Assembly: GCA_002825465.1 (NCBI GenBank)
Contig: PJER01000002.1
Coordinates: 62,001-126,000 of the forward strand
Direction of reading: 5' to 3'
Source of the DNA: Candidatus Thorarchaeota archaeon MP8T_1
Lineage (GTDB): Archaea > Asgardarchaeota > Thorarchaeia > Thorarchaeales > Thorarchaeaceae
Length of the DNA stretch: 64,000 bases
The notes under the pieces are model-generated. The model was not told the origin of the DNA, searched no databases, and saw nothing but the letters and a program-made list of their open reading frames with translations. Position numbers and translations under genes: made by a program. Shown here one piece after another: positions 26,206-34,979 of the stretch (positions are counted from its first letter, which is position 1; every line of letters begins with the position of its first letter).

Positions 26206-27135
26206 GTGGTCAAATTGGATGCCATCGATCGAACTATCATTCTGGCGGCATTTGCTAATTGCAGGATTAGTTATGAGGCTCTAGCTCGAAAAGTAAATCT
26301 GACACCAAATGCCGTGAAGAATCGTGTAAATAATCTGATTGATAACGGTGTCCTTTCACAATTTTTAATCACATACGCTCCAGGTGTCATTGGTGCAGAT
26401 ATGTACCAAGCAATCGTTCAGACAACAGGGAAAGAAGACTCTATTGAATTTGTGAATCTGCTGGGGGCGAGTCCGTTTATTGGACATGTTAGCACTCTAG
26501 CCACAGTTAGAGGTGGTGCATATCTTCTGTGGGGCGAATTCATTGGTACTGAAATGTTGCATCAAGTCAGTACTTTTGTTCGTAATCAGGACGAGGTTGA
26601 GGCTGTGGATCTTTATGTTGTCCTTTCAGACTTTCAAAGAAAACCTGTAGAATTTAGTAATCTGCACATCAAAGTCCTTCAAGCATTACAATCTGATCCA
26701 TTGATGATGACATCAGAAATTGCTCAGAAAGCAAATCTATCACCAAAGACCGTTAGAAGGGCTCTACGCGAAATAACAGAAGAAGGCAAAGTTAGTTTCA
26801 TTGCAAGACCCGATCTTGCAGCTGGTTCTCTTGTCAATATTCACATTAGGATGTATTGGGATGAAAAGAAAATCTCTCTTACCAAACTTGTTGAATGGCT
26901 AAGTGAAAAATATCCAGTTGCTTTTTGGTCTCCCTTTGCTTCCGCAACCGAACCTATGATGATTGCTGAATTTGTTGTCAATGATCTTCAAGAGGCAGAG
27001 AAGATTGCTACTGAACTCCACAATAATGATCTCATTGAATCCAGTACGGTGATGGTTGCTTTTTCAAGTGGGAAATTTTCATATCTCTCTCAAATAAAAC
27101 TAGAAGAGCTTCTCAAACAATCACAAGAAGAGTGA
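26206..27135 (+). CDS. Lrp/AsnC-like regulator with two HTH domains
   Basis: 309 residues starting at GTG 26206. Residues 5-50 are an AsnC-type HTH (YEALARKVNLTPNAVKNRVNNLIDNGVL), and a second HTH lies at about 152-195 (MMTSEIAQKANLSPKTVRRALREITEEG). Each is followed by a RAM-like alpha/beta region. Such double-HTH Lrp-like proteins are common in Asgard and related archaea. Target genes unknown. Start upstream is preceded by a T-rich stretch rather than a clear ribosome-binding site, so it may be leaderless. Confidence 0.75.
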   Translation: MVKLDAIDRTIILAAFANCRISYEALARKVNLTPNAVKNRVNNLIDNGVLSQFLITYAPGVIGADMYQAIVQTTGKEDSIEFVNLLGASPFIGHVSTLATVRGGAYLLWGEFIGTEMLHQVSTFVRNQDEVEAVDLYVVLSDFQRKPVEFSNLHIKVLQALQSDPLMMTSEIAQKANLSPKTVRRALREITEEGKVSFIARPDLAAGSLVNIHIRMYWDEKKISLTKLVEWLSEKYPVAFWSPFASATEPMMIAEFVVNDLQEAEKIATELHNNDLIESSTVMVAFSSGKFSYLSQIKLEELLKQSQEE

Positions 27136-27189
27136 TTGCAGCTATCTGCACTATCTGAAACGTACATTTCGTTTTTTGCCCACAAATTG

Positions 27190-27199
27190 TATATAAAAT
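27190..27199 (+). promoter_or_regulatory. Strong TATA box upstream of a structured, gene-poor region
   Basis: tatataaaat at 27190-27199, with a predicted start site near 27225. The next annotated gene is the tRNA-His 440 bp away, so this promoter appears to serve the RNA candidate at 27304-27582. Confidence 0.5.
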
Positions 27200-27303
27200 C
27201 CCTATTAACGCAATGTTCCTCTACCGCTCATAGATATTGGAATCATGTTCTACTATATCTTGAACTACCTTGATGATTCGCAAAGCTCATGGACAAAATG
27301 ACT

Positions 27304-27582
27304 CTGAGGAAAAAACTCAGTTGGAATACAAGCACTTTACAGAATTTCATCGTAGGAATACTGGTGGAGCACGTGCTGCTTCAACAGGAATACGTTACGA
27401 CAGGTAGTGTTCTTCGCAAAAGATGGAAACAACGGGCATATGAGATTTCGGAACTATCCTCATTTCCGTAATAGACTCCTGCTGCGAATAAGGGGCCTAC
27501 AACTGTAATCATATGCCCGATCCCTCCAATTTTGCTGTTTTTCTCTAAAACGAGATTCTTACTTCTGCGAAGAAGCACCTAC
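27304..27582 (+). ncRNA. Candidate structured noncoding RNA, unclassified
   Basis: The 500-bp gap between the Lrp gene and tRNA-His holds no convincing protein gene but dense self-complementarity. Helices seen: 27304-27308/27316-27320; 27361-27371/27377-27387 (10 of 11 pairs) stacked above CGTA/TACG 27351-27354/27391-27394; a long-range 15-bp helix 27404-27418/27566-27582 with two single-base bulges; inside it a perfect 11-bp helix 27433-27443/27509-27519; and inside that cggaa/ttccg 27449-27453/27464-27468. A TATA box stands at 27190. I looked for RNase P (CR-I/CR-V) and SRP domain IV signatures and did not find them. A 44-codon open frame (27273-27407) overlaps the 5' part and is an alternative reading. 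Confidence 0.42.
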
Positions 27583-27638
27583 TCACGGATAACCTAATAA
27601 GCCAAAATCTCTGAACGACAAAACGCCTTACAACCATG

Positions 27639-27712
27639 GCCCGAGTGGTGTAATGGCAACATCAAGGATTGTGGCTCCTTGGCCGGGGGTTCGATTCCCC
27701 CCTCGGGCCCCA
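27639..27712 (+). tRNA. tRNA-His (GUG), CCA encoded
   Basis: Acceptor GCCCGAG (27639-27645) pairs with CTCGGGC (27702-27708); discriminator C73 at 27709 and CCA at 27710-27712. Anticodon loop TTGTGGC gives GUG at 27671-27673. T arm GGGGG-TTCGATT-CCCCC. The base before the stem (27638) is G, matching the G-1 that pairs with C73 in tRNA-His. No intron. Its 3' half is partly duplicated at 31355-31404. Confidence 0.95.
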
Positions 27713-27740
27713 CTTTTTCTTTGAAAATATATTCACACTT

Positions 27741-27753
27741 GAAAAATATATAT
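27741..27753 (+). promoter_or_regulatory. TATA box of the M6 protease gene
   Basis: gaaaaatatatat, about 50-60 bp upstream of the ATG at 27804, right after the tRNA-His 3' end. A ribosome-binding site aggtga lies at 27792-27797. Confidence 0.55.
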
Positions 27754-27803
27754 GGTGCATTTCTGTTTCATAGTAGCTACTCATCGTGGTTAGGTGAACT
27801 GTA

Positions 27804-30800
27804 ATGAAAAGTTCAATTTTGAAATCAGCATATGTAATATTTCTTGTAGTAATGATGTTTGTGCCAATGGCTCAATCACAATTGATTACACAAGATGCGG
27901 ATATAGAAACTAAATCTCAGATGGTTCCTGAGATAGGACCGTATGCTAATCCAGTTGCACCAGCAAGTCCTGAGATTCAGTATCATGGAGGTCCTAGCAG
28001 TGATTATTTCCCTGAACAGGAACTTGCTCCTGTAGGTCCTCAAACACTAATTGTAATCCTTGTCTACTTCAGTGATTTGATGTACACTGAAATTCCATCA
28101 ACTTATGATTCTCTTATTTTTGGGAATGTAAGTGACTACTATCAGGAAATATCATTCGGTCAATGTTCCTTATCAGGAGATATAGCTGGTTGGTATAATC
28201 TGGGGACTACTAAGGCATACTATGGCGCAGATGGTTCTACCTCAGGTGTAACTGATGATTACGATGATGATGGAGATAATGACAGTTGGCGATTGGTAGA
28301 TGATGCTATTGCAGTTGCAGATCCCTTTGTTGATTTTTCATTGTATCAACACATTATGGTTCTTCATGCTGGAAATGGACAAGAGAGCTCTGGTGTCTCA
28401 AGTGATATCTGGTCAGTCAGATGGTCTTGGCCAGGACATTTTGTAACAGACGAAAAGACCTTCGACTCCTGCTCTATTGTTCCAGAAACTCAAGGTGGGG
28501 ACGTTGACCGTTGTATTGGTGTAATTGCTCACGAATTTGGACATGATATAGGTCTCCCCGATCTTTATCATTATGGACATGAAGGAGAAGATGATTTTGT
28601 TGATGAATGGGGATTAATGGCTTCAGGAAGCTGGAATGGTGTACCTTCTGGCTATTCACCTGCCCATCCTATGGCATATTGCAAGATTCAATTAGAATGG
28701 ATTACTAATATTGTGGAACTCTCTTATGATTCTCACATAGCTAGAAATCTGTTTGATCAAGAAACTCCAATTTCCTTTAATCAAGTCATTAAGATTTTAA
28801 TTAGTTCAACACAATACTATCTGGTTGAGGTCCGTTCTTCTTATGGAAATGATGAATACCTTCCATCAACTGGAGTTCTCATCTCTTATTGTGATGAATC
28901 AATTGCAAGTGGTCAAGGAATAGTCAAAATTCAAGATGCTCATCCTGGAACTACAACTTTGGATGATGCAGCTTATCAATCTGGGGAAAGTTTCCTTGAT
29001 GGTGGCTTGCACATTGATATCCATGATGTCGATGTACTTGGCGAATGGGCGTATATTTCTGTAATGTGGAAAAATGAAGGTTGGGTTGATGATATTGAGA
29101 TTGCTAGTAGTAGTGAAGAACAACGTAATCCCGATATTGCATCAGACTCAACAGGTAATCTCTACGTTGCACATGAGGAATATTACTCCGGATGGGGCAC
29201 TATGATAATTCGTCTTCGAATGTCCAGTGATGGTGGTCGTACATGGACACACCTAGCAGGCTTTGGTAGTTCCTCATATAATTGTGGCAATCCGAAATTA
29301 GTGGTTGATTCTCAATTTTTCAATACTGTTTATGTAATATATGAAAAAGAAATTTCTTCAACCAATTATGATATTGTTGGATATGCCTACAATTCTTCTG
29401 GCTCCTATTTCATGTACATAGACACTGATGCAGACAACGACCGCTATCCATGCATAACTTGTGAGTTTGGTTATGGGTCAGATAACAGACTGTATGTGGC
29501 TTACGAAGAATTGTTTTCATATGATGATCGAGATATGATTGTTAAGCAATCTTCTAACAAAGGTACTGATTGGTCCACTGTTCTTGAACTTGGCGCAATA
29601 TTAGATTATAATGTGTATTGTGATTTGAGTATAGCCTATACAGTTGATTCAGATAATCAAGACCATGTTTATGTTGCATATGCTTATGGTGCTGATTATA
29701 CTTCCACATATAGTGTTGGTGTTTATCACTCTACTACAAGAGGTAGTTCTTGGAGTCATGCATGGGCAATCTCTTCAGCATCTAATGAGAAACATCATAC
29801 ATCAATAGCAGCAGGTCATACAACGGGTACAGTTGTTGTTGCATGGCAACACGCCTATTCATCCATTGATATTGACATTTGGATTGCATATTCCACCAAT
29901 AACGGTGTAAATTGGGGTGCTAAAGGGCTCGCTCTTTCGGGGCTCAATGAAACTGATGTGGATGTTGGTGTCGATGGCCAAGGAGAGATTGATTGGACGA
30001 TAGAATGTCCCTACTTCCATATTGTGTATAGGCTAGGTAATGATGTCGTCTACAGACGTGCAGCTGCAAATCGGCCTCATTCTTGGAGTTCTGCTGAGAT
30101 AGTTAACAGCGGGGGTTCAGCCAGTCTTACATATAGGAGACCTGCTGTTACAGGAACAATTCGAGAGGATGACTCGCATTATCCAGCCATTACATGGACT
30201 GAATATGAAATTCCATACGCTATCTACTATACAACTCGTGGCGGAGAGGTGACATTTCTCACAGATCCCGTTGGATTAGAACTTACTGTTGGCGGTTTTC
30301 AGTACATTGCTCCTACCACGTTTGAGTGGATTGCAGGCATGTTAATAGACTTTGAAGTGCCTATGACACAATATGGATCACTTGGAATTCGCTATATCTG
30401 GAGTCATTGGACAGGAGGTTTAATCAGTCCTGCCTATCAAACTGAACCACTCCTTCACTGGGCATGTGATCCGTATGATGTAATCCTCACAGCTCATTAT
30501 GATACTGAATACTATCTAACTGTCAATTCAGATTACGGAATAACAAATGGCAGTGGTTGGTATGCTGCTGGATCTATAGTATATGCTGGATTGGATGCAG
30601 ATATTGTGTCTGGAATAACCGGCCAACGTTTTGTCTTTCAAAGTTGGACTGGTGATGCTTCAGGTACTAATCATACACAGTCTGATTCTATCATCATGAA
30701 CGGTCCAAGAAGTGCTACTGCGATATGGGATACTGAATATTACTTGACTGTTATTTCTTCAGAAGGAGTTTCTTCTGGTGAAGGATGGTATTCCTCTGGC

Positions 30801-31340
30801 TCAACAGCATATGCAGGATTAGCTGTCGGTGTTGTCGCAGGAGTAATAGGTGAGCGATTTGTTTTCCAGAGTTGGAGTGGTAATGCGACAGGTGTTGTTT
30901 ACTCTCAATCAAATCTAATTATAATGGATGCACCGAAGACTGCAATTGCCAATTGGCAAACCCAGTATCAATTGACTTGTACAACAAACCCGGGTGGTCT
31001 ATCACCTCTTCCCACAGTATATCCTGCTGGGGAATGGTTTAACGATGGTCAAGCAATCGTTATCACTGCAGTTGAAATTGCAGGATACAATTTTTCACAC
31101 TGGGTCATTGATAGTGAGGTATTAGACACAGGTGTAAACTCAATTCCTCTTGCAATGGATGAAGCGCATGAAGCTATTGCCTATTATCTACTGATTTCAA
31201 CAACGACTGATACTTCTGACACTACTCCTACTGACACAAATCCACCACCAGACAACACAATGATACTAATTCTTGTTGGTGTGGGAGGTGTGGCTGTAGT
31301 GGTAGTAATCGTGGTGATTGTGATAAAGAAGAAGAATTGA
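27804..31340 (+). CDS. Giant secreted M6-family metalloprotease with beta-propeller and anchor
   Basis: 1178 residues. Signal peptide 1-26. The peptidase domain (about 70-440) contains HEFGHDIGLPD with H243/E244/H247 and a downstream Asp, the zinc motif of the M6 (immune inhibitor A) family, then WGLMASGSW as the Met-turn. Residues about 440-860 are a sialidase-like beta-propeller with SDGGRTW, SNKGTDW and STNNGVNW Asp-box-like repeats. Three related beta modules follow (about 905-1135), each opening with TEYYLTV or TQYQLTC. A Thr/Pro stalk leads to a C-terminal membrane helix and KKKN tail. It is probably displayed on the cell surface to degrade external proteins. It lies between tRNA-His and a partial tRNA-His copy. 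Confidence 0.88.
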   Translation: MKSSILKSAYVIFLVVMMFVPMAQSQLITQDADIETKSQMVPEIGPYANPVAPASPEIQYHGGPSSDYFPEQELAPVGPQTLIVILVYFSDLMYTEIPSTYDSLIFGNVSDYYQEISFGQCSLSGDIAGWYNLGTTKAYYGADGSTSGVTDDYDDDGDNDSWRLVDDAIAVADPFVDFSLYQHIMVLHAGNGQESSGVSSDIWSVRWSWPGHFVTDEKTFDSCSIVPETQGGDVDRCIGVIAHEFGHDIGLPDLYHYGHEGEDDFVDEWGLMASGSWNGVPSGYSPAHPMAYCKIQLEWITNIVELSYDSHIARNLFDQETPISFNQVIKILISSTQYYLVEVRSSYGNDEYLPSTGVLISYCDESIASGQGIVKIQDAHPGTTTLDDAAYQSGESFLDGGLHIDIHDVDVLGEWAYISVMWKNEGWVDDIEIASSSEEQRNPDIASDSTGNLYVAHEEYYSGWGTMIIRLRMSSDGGRTWTHLAGFGSSSYNCGNPKLVVDSQFFNTVYVIYEKEISSTNYDIVGYAYNSSGSYFMYIDTDADNDRYPCITCEFGYGSDNRLYVAYEELFSYDDRDMIVKQSSNKGTDWSTVLELGAILDYNVYCDLSIAYTVDSDNQDHVYVAYAYGADYTSTYSVGVYHSTTRGSSWSHAWAISSASNEKHHTSIAAGHTTGTVVVAWQHAYSSIDIDIWIAYSTNNGVNWGAKGLALSGLNETDVDVGVDGQGEIDWTIECPYFHIVYRLGNDVVYRRAAANRPHSWSSAEIVNSGGSASLTYRRPAVTGTIREDDSHYPAITWTEYEIPYAIYYTTRGGEVTFLTDPVGLELTVGGFQYIAPTTFEWIAGMLIDFEVPMTQYGSLGIRYIWSHWTGGLISPAYQTEPLLHWACDPYDVILTAHYDTEYYLTVNSDYGITNGSGWYAAGSIVYAGLDADIVSGITGQRFVFQSWTGDASGTNHTQSDSIIMNGPRSATAIWDTEYYLTVISSEGVSSGEGWYSSGSTAYAGLAVGVVAGVIGERFVFQSWSGNATGVVYSQSNLIIMDAPKTAIANWQTQYQLTCTTNPGGLSPLPTVYPAGEWFNDGQAIVITAVEIAGYNFSHWVIDSEVLDTGVNSIPLAMDEAHEAIAYYLLISTTTDTSDTTPTDTNPPPDNTMILILVGVGGVAVVVVIVVIVIKKKN

Positions 31341-31354
31341 TTATCACGAACTAG

Positions 31355-31404
31355 AACATCAATTGGATCTGGGTCCTTGGGGGTTCGATTCCCCAAGGGC
31401 CCCA
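31355..31404 (+). pseudogene. Truncated copy of the tRNA-His 3' half
   Basis: Starts with AACATCAA, matching the D-arm end of tRNA-His at 27658, keeps TCCTTGG (anticodon-stem 3' side), then GGGGGTTCGATTCCCC (T arm) and ends GGGCCCCA like the real gene. The anticodon region is changed (ggatctgggtcc) and four bases before the T stem plus two in the acceptor are missing. No 5' half exists upstream, so it cannot fold into a tRNA. Confidence 0.75.
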
Positions 31405-31585
31405 TTTCTCATTTATTTATTCTCAATAGATATTGATGACAAAACGGCTCTTTTCGTAGGCTTCCTGTGAGCTTTTTATCAAGTATTTGTTTAATTAAAA
31501 TTTCCCCCTTGGACAAGGTTATAAGCTCACAGAGAGCGCCTCTCGCTTGAGGCGTATCCTTACAAAATGATGGAGCTTGGCGGCT

Positions 31586-32875
31586 ATGAGCCAATTACCA
31601 GAAGAAATTCGTTCAGCAGAGTCCATGCTATCCAGAGGACTCTCTGTACAGGATACCTTTCTGGGCCTCGATAGATTTCTCTGGCGCATAGCTCTTATTA
31701 CTGGTATTGCTCAACTTTCTGCAAGTATTTGGATGTGGCAGTTTGCAATATCTCTTGAGTCATTTCTTATTCCATGGCAAATTGGAGTCGTGTTTGCCGC
31801 AGGTACACTTGCAGGGTTATGTGGGTATATTCTATCTGGAGCTCTTGCTGACGCAGTTGGAAGAAAGAAAGCTCTGGTCTTATCATTCATTCCTCAGGTG
31901 ATAGGTCTACTATTACTATATCTGTTCCCCGTTTGGCCTTATATCATCCCAGCATTCTCTCTCCAATATTTTGGCTGGAGTTTTGTACTTGTTATTGCGA
32001 GGGCAATTCCCGCGGATCATATTACATCAGATATCAATCCTACTTCGACTCGAAAAATCACAATGGTACTATTACCATCATATGTTGTTGATGCAATCAG
32101 TCCAATAGTGGCTGTTCTTCTGTTGCAATACGGGTTTCACACAAATTCACTTCTTTTGGTTGGAATCATTGCAGCTAGCTTCGCAATGGTGCTATCAGCT
32201 ACTCATGTGAAAGATAGCTATATTCCAATTGTAAAAACTGATGATGAAATTAACAGGAACAATCCAATAAAGAAACTAGGAAAATCCTATTGGAAATTCA
32301 CATTTGCAATGGTAGGTTATTACACTGCCTGGGGTATGGCAATTCCATATCTTGGAATTCTAAGTATCAGTGAATGGGGAATCAGTTTAGATGCGTATGG
32401 ACTAATTTCTAGTGTGTTCTCACTTGTTACTGTTCTATTGATGTATAATTTAAGTGGTATTGCCGGTCGTAAAACAAGATTTGGTCTGTTTGGCAGTTTG
32501 ATTGCTAATTCAGTAATTATGGTAGCAATTGGTTTTGGATCAGGAATATTGTTACTTCTTTTATTGAATATACTCTGGGCTGCACCAATACTAGTTTGGA
32601 CCGCAACTGAAGGAGTCCTAATGGTAAATGGAGTTCCACCGGAGATGAAAGGAACTGCAATAGGTCTATTCTCTTCAACCACATCTGCAACAGGATTATT
32701 TGCGGCTCCCCTTGGCGCAATTGTATGGTCTATATCTGGAAGTCTCAGATTCCTTTGGGTTTTCTCAGGAATTCTAGCAATAGGATTTGCTGTGTTAGCA
32801 TGGTTTGCGTTAAAGCGTGTCAAATTGCATATTGGAAAGTCTAAAATGATTTCATTCAATATCCGAAAAGCATAG
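31586..32875 (+). CDS. Major facilitator superfamily transporter
   Basis: About 429 residues with 12 predicted membrane helices. Loop 2-3 has the MFS signature GALADAVGRKKAL, and the corresponding loop 8-9 reads SGIAGRKTRFG. It follows the small-molecule efflux/uptake MFS type; the substrate is not predictable. ATG 31586 has a tggag ribosome-binding site 10 bp ahead; TTG 31577 is also in frame. The preceding 180 bp hold the tRNA fragment and otherwise nothing evident. Confidence 0.88.
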   Translation: MSQLPEEIRSAESMLSRGLSVQDTFLGLDRFLWRIALITGIAQLSASIWMWQFAISLESFLIPWQIGVVFAAGTLAGLCGYILSGALADAVGRKKALVLSFIPQVIGLLLLYLFPVWPYIIPAFSLQYFGWSFVLVIARAIPADHITSDINPTSTRKITMVLLPSYVVDAISPIVAVLLLQYGFHTNSLLLVGIIAASFAMVLSATHVKDSYIPIVKTDDEINRNNPIKKLGKSYWKFTFAMVGYYTAWGMAIPYLGILSISEWGISLDAYGLISSVFSLVTVLLMYNLSGIAGRKTRFGLFGSLIANSVIMVAIGFGSGILLLLLLNILWAAPILVWTATEGVLMVNGVPPEMKGTAIGLFSSTTSATGLFAAPLGAIVWSISGSLRFLWVFSGILAIGFAVLAWFALKRVKLHIGKSKMISFNIRKA

Positions 32876-32896
32876 TTGAAGAGAAGAGTAGATAAT

Positions 32897-33931
32897 TCAT
32901 AATCGATTATACACATCTTCAGCAAATCCAAGAAAGCGATCTACCTCGATTTCAGACCCGTCATCTAGTTTTACCGTTCCTGTGAACCATCCAAAGACTT
33001 GATGCTGCAAAGATTTGAGCACAAGCAAGTCGAATTTCCCATATCTATCAAGAATTGGTTCAAAGTCCATATCGAATCGTCCATCATTACTTGTGAATTT
33101 CCACGGTTTCATGTAATCATTTGTGTCCATGAGAAATGCGATTTGATCTAGTTTATGCGCCTTGCCTTTGTAGAATATCATATTCTCTGTTGCTGACGAA
33201 CGGTCACTGAATCCATAGCCAATGTTCCAGCCAAAGGATTCGCCATTGAGTAACCCTGATGCAGAGCCCCAGTACCACCGATTCTTGTAGGTCCAATTCC
33301 CTCTACCCCAGTCTAATCCTGCAAAGCTACTATGTGGAGAGAATTTGTACTCAGTATCTCCAATTCTGATAGTGCCCTCTGTTGGCATACAATTGATCTT
33401 CTGATTATAATAGAACTTCTTCGGCTTCCCTTTCCAAGGAGTTGCAATAACTATTGTGTCCATCTCAGGCTGCTGTAGTACAAGCTCCCCCGAGAGACCC
33501 TTCTCTCCTAGGCTGTTAGTGAATTCAGGAAAATCAATCTTAATGGTTCGCACACCAGGTTGTACATAATACCCTATTTTCAATTTCTTGTCATGATACT
33601 CTACAGTTCCCTCGTTCGATGTCGAAGGAAAATTCATCCTTCCCCTTGGAAGTAGTGCAAGTATATCTTCTTGTGTGTATGTTCCTCTCTCAAAATCTAG
33701 CCAAACCACAGCTATTAATCCTGCATACCCTAAATCGGAAATGGTGAATGTAATTCCGTATTTTTCGTTTAGAACATAGTAATAATCCCACTCTTTTATA
33801 CGAAGCCAACTAGCCTTTATCTTACTTCTATCATATCTCCAGAGAAGACTTGTAGCATACCCTGGTTCTACCAGTTCTCCTTTTTCATTAAGTAATTCGG
33901 TTGGTTCTGTGATTCGATGTTGAGAGGACAT
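32897..33931 (-). CDS. DUF2804 family protein
   Basis: 344 residues with a beta-rich fold: WDYYYVLNEKYGITFTISDLGY, FAGLDWGRGNWTYKNRWYWGSASG and GWNIGYGF are hallmarks of the DUF2804 family, a lipocalin-like family without known reaction. ATG 33931. The gene is divergent from the M50-like gene, sharing an intergenic region with an inverted-repeat operator and TATA boxes on both sides. Confidence 0.85.
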   Translation of the reverse strand: MSSQHRITEPTELLNEKGELVEPGYATSLLWRYDRSKIKASWLRIKEWDYYYVLNEKYGITFTISDLGYAGLIAVVWLDFERGTYTQEDILALLPRGRMNFPSTSNEGTVEYHDKKLKIGYYVQPGVRTIKIDFPEFTNSLGEKGLSGELVLQQPEMDTIVIATPWKGKPKKFYYNQKINCMPTEGTIRIGDTEYKFSPHSSFAGLDWGRGNWTYKNRWYWGSASGLLNGESFGWNIGYGFSDRSSATENMIFYKGKAHKLDQIAFLMDTNDYMKPWKFTSNDGRFDMDFEPILDRYGKFDLLVLKSLQHQVFGWFTGTVKLDDGSEIEVDRFLGFAEDVYNRL

Positions 33932-33998
33932 AGATGTATACGTTGTACATGCATGCTAAAAGGCTTCTCAATCGGTTTGATGGCTGAATATAAAATTA

Positions 33999-34030
33999 GT
34001 ACGTCAAACGTACCATTTATATAAAATAAT
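33999..34030. promoter_or_regulatory. Divergent promoter with GTACGT-N3-ACGTAC inverted repeat
   Basis: A perfect inverted repeat GTACGT-caa-ACGTAC (33999-34013) directly precedes the TATA box catttatataaaat (34014-34027) of the rightward M50-like gene. A second TATA-like element for the leftward DUF2804 gene (ttttatatt on the minus strand, about 33987-33995) abuts its other side. One bound regulator could block both promoters. Confidence 0.55.
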
Positions 34031-34069
34031 TTTGTAATATCGACCATTCGATTAAGAAGGTTGTTAGTA

Positions 34070-34903
34070 ATGACATCTACATCTGAAGTTATACAAATAT
34101 CTCCAGAGATTCCAACAAGCAAGATCCCATCCATCGTTGAGTTGGGTTTGTTCTTTCTGGGATCCTATGTGATAGCTCTTCTGTTATCATCAGCAGTCCA
34201 TGAGCTTGGTCATGGATTAGCACTGTTAACCATCCCCATCAATTTTCGATTGGTGCTCAATCCTTTCAGTTCCTCGATGACAATACCTCTAAGCTCTGTA
34301 CCAACCGATTACTTTGCATTTATTTTATCTGCTGGCACTATTCTTGAGTTGTTATTTGGTACTGTTGTATTAGCGCTCTTTTGGCATTGGCGAAGTACGA
34401 AGCTAGTTCCCCTACTAATGATTGCACCTACATCCTACCTCACAAGTGCGGGATACTTTCTAGTAGGCTTAGCAATACCTGAAGGAGACACCGCGCAGCT
34501 GATAGCGTTGGGTGTACCTGCTCTTGTAATCCAAATCTTGGGAGTTCTCATGTTAGTATTTGGTGTTATTTTGCTAGTACTTTTATTTCCCCTCATAGGC
34601 TTATCCAGAGATGATCCATTTCGTAAGATTGTGATGGTTTTGTTTCTCGGATTGGTTCTTCATGGATTTGGAATGATCGCTTTTGCACTACTATTCGAGC
34701 CCATGGAGCTATACATCGGTATCGCAAACGTAGTATCAATGATTATTTCTACATTGATCTTGGCTACCATCTTTCGACGAGGTGGTCACTTTATAGAGCG
34801 AATCTCGAAAACACAAGTAGCTGTTCTTGAGAGGTCGACTGTTCTTTATGTTGTTGGATTAGCTCTGATTTTCATTGTTGCAGAATTGATTTTCTTCAAT
34901 TAG
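34070..34903 (+). CDS. M50-like membrane metalloprotease
   Basis: 277 residues, mostly membrane helices. Helix 1 carries the zinc-binding motif VHELGHGLAL (HExxH) of site-2 (M50) proteases. A clear second-ligand NPDG-type motif is not seen, which weakens the protease call; some members of this group are of unknown activity. Site-2 proteases cut transmembrane substrates to release regulators. ATG 34070 chosen over TTG 34061 given the aagaagg ribosome-binding site 9-15 bp ahead. Divergent from DUF2804. Confidence 0.65.
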   Translation: MTSTSEVIQISPEIPTSKIPSIVELGLFFLGSYVIALLLSSAVHELGHGLALLTIPINFRLVLNPFSSSMTIPLSSVPTDYFAFILSAGTILELLFGTVVLALFWHWRSTKLVPLLMIAPTSYLTSAGYFLVGLAIPEGDTAQLIALGVPALVIQILGVLMLVFGVILLVLLFPLIGLSRDDPFRKIVMVLFLGLVLHGFGMIAFALLFEPMELYIGIANVVSMIISTLILATIFRRGGHFIERISKTQVAVLERSTVLYVVGLALIFIVAELIFFN

Positions 34904-34979
34904 GACAATCAAATCAAGTAAAACTAAAGATAATAGGGCGAATGTCTACGATAATTCTACATAATCTGGAGATTGTGGT

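Larger units (their letters stand above)
27658..31404. mobile_element. Possible tRNA-His-bounded inserted segment carrying the M6 protease gene
   Basis: The segment runs from the 3' half of intact tRNA-His (27658-27712) to a degraded copy of the same half (31355-31404). This is the footprint left when an element integrates at a tRNA 3' end and regenerates the gene. Its only gene is the large M6 protease. No integrase, transposase or other mobility gene is present, so it is either a decayed remnant or a local duplication. Confidence 0.3.

Noticed and set aside
27273..27407. 44-codon open frame MIRKAHG... in the tRNA-His upstream gap
   Set aside because: Composition is protein-like, but it has no ribosome-binding site or family match and overlaps several strong RNA helices; kept only as an alternative.
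27381..27578. 65-codon minus-strand frame over the RNA candidate
   Set aside because: Its coding sequence spans both arms of the perfect 11-bp inverted repeat and it has no recognisable family; RNA structure explains the region better.
27220..27590. RNase P or SRP RNA identity
   Set aside because: Partial matches (gaggaaa, acagaa) are not in the order or pairing required by RNase P, and no SRP helix 8 loop is seen.
31355..31404. Second functional tRNA
   Set aside because: No 5' half, altered anticodon region and mismatched T stem.
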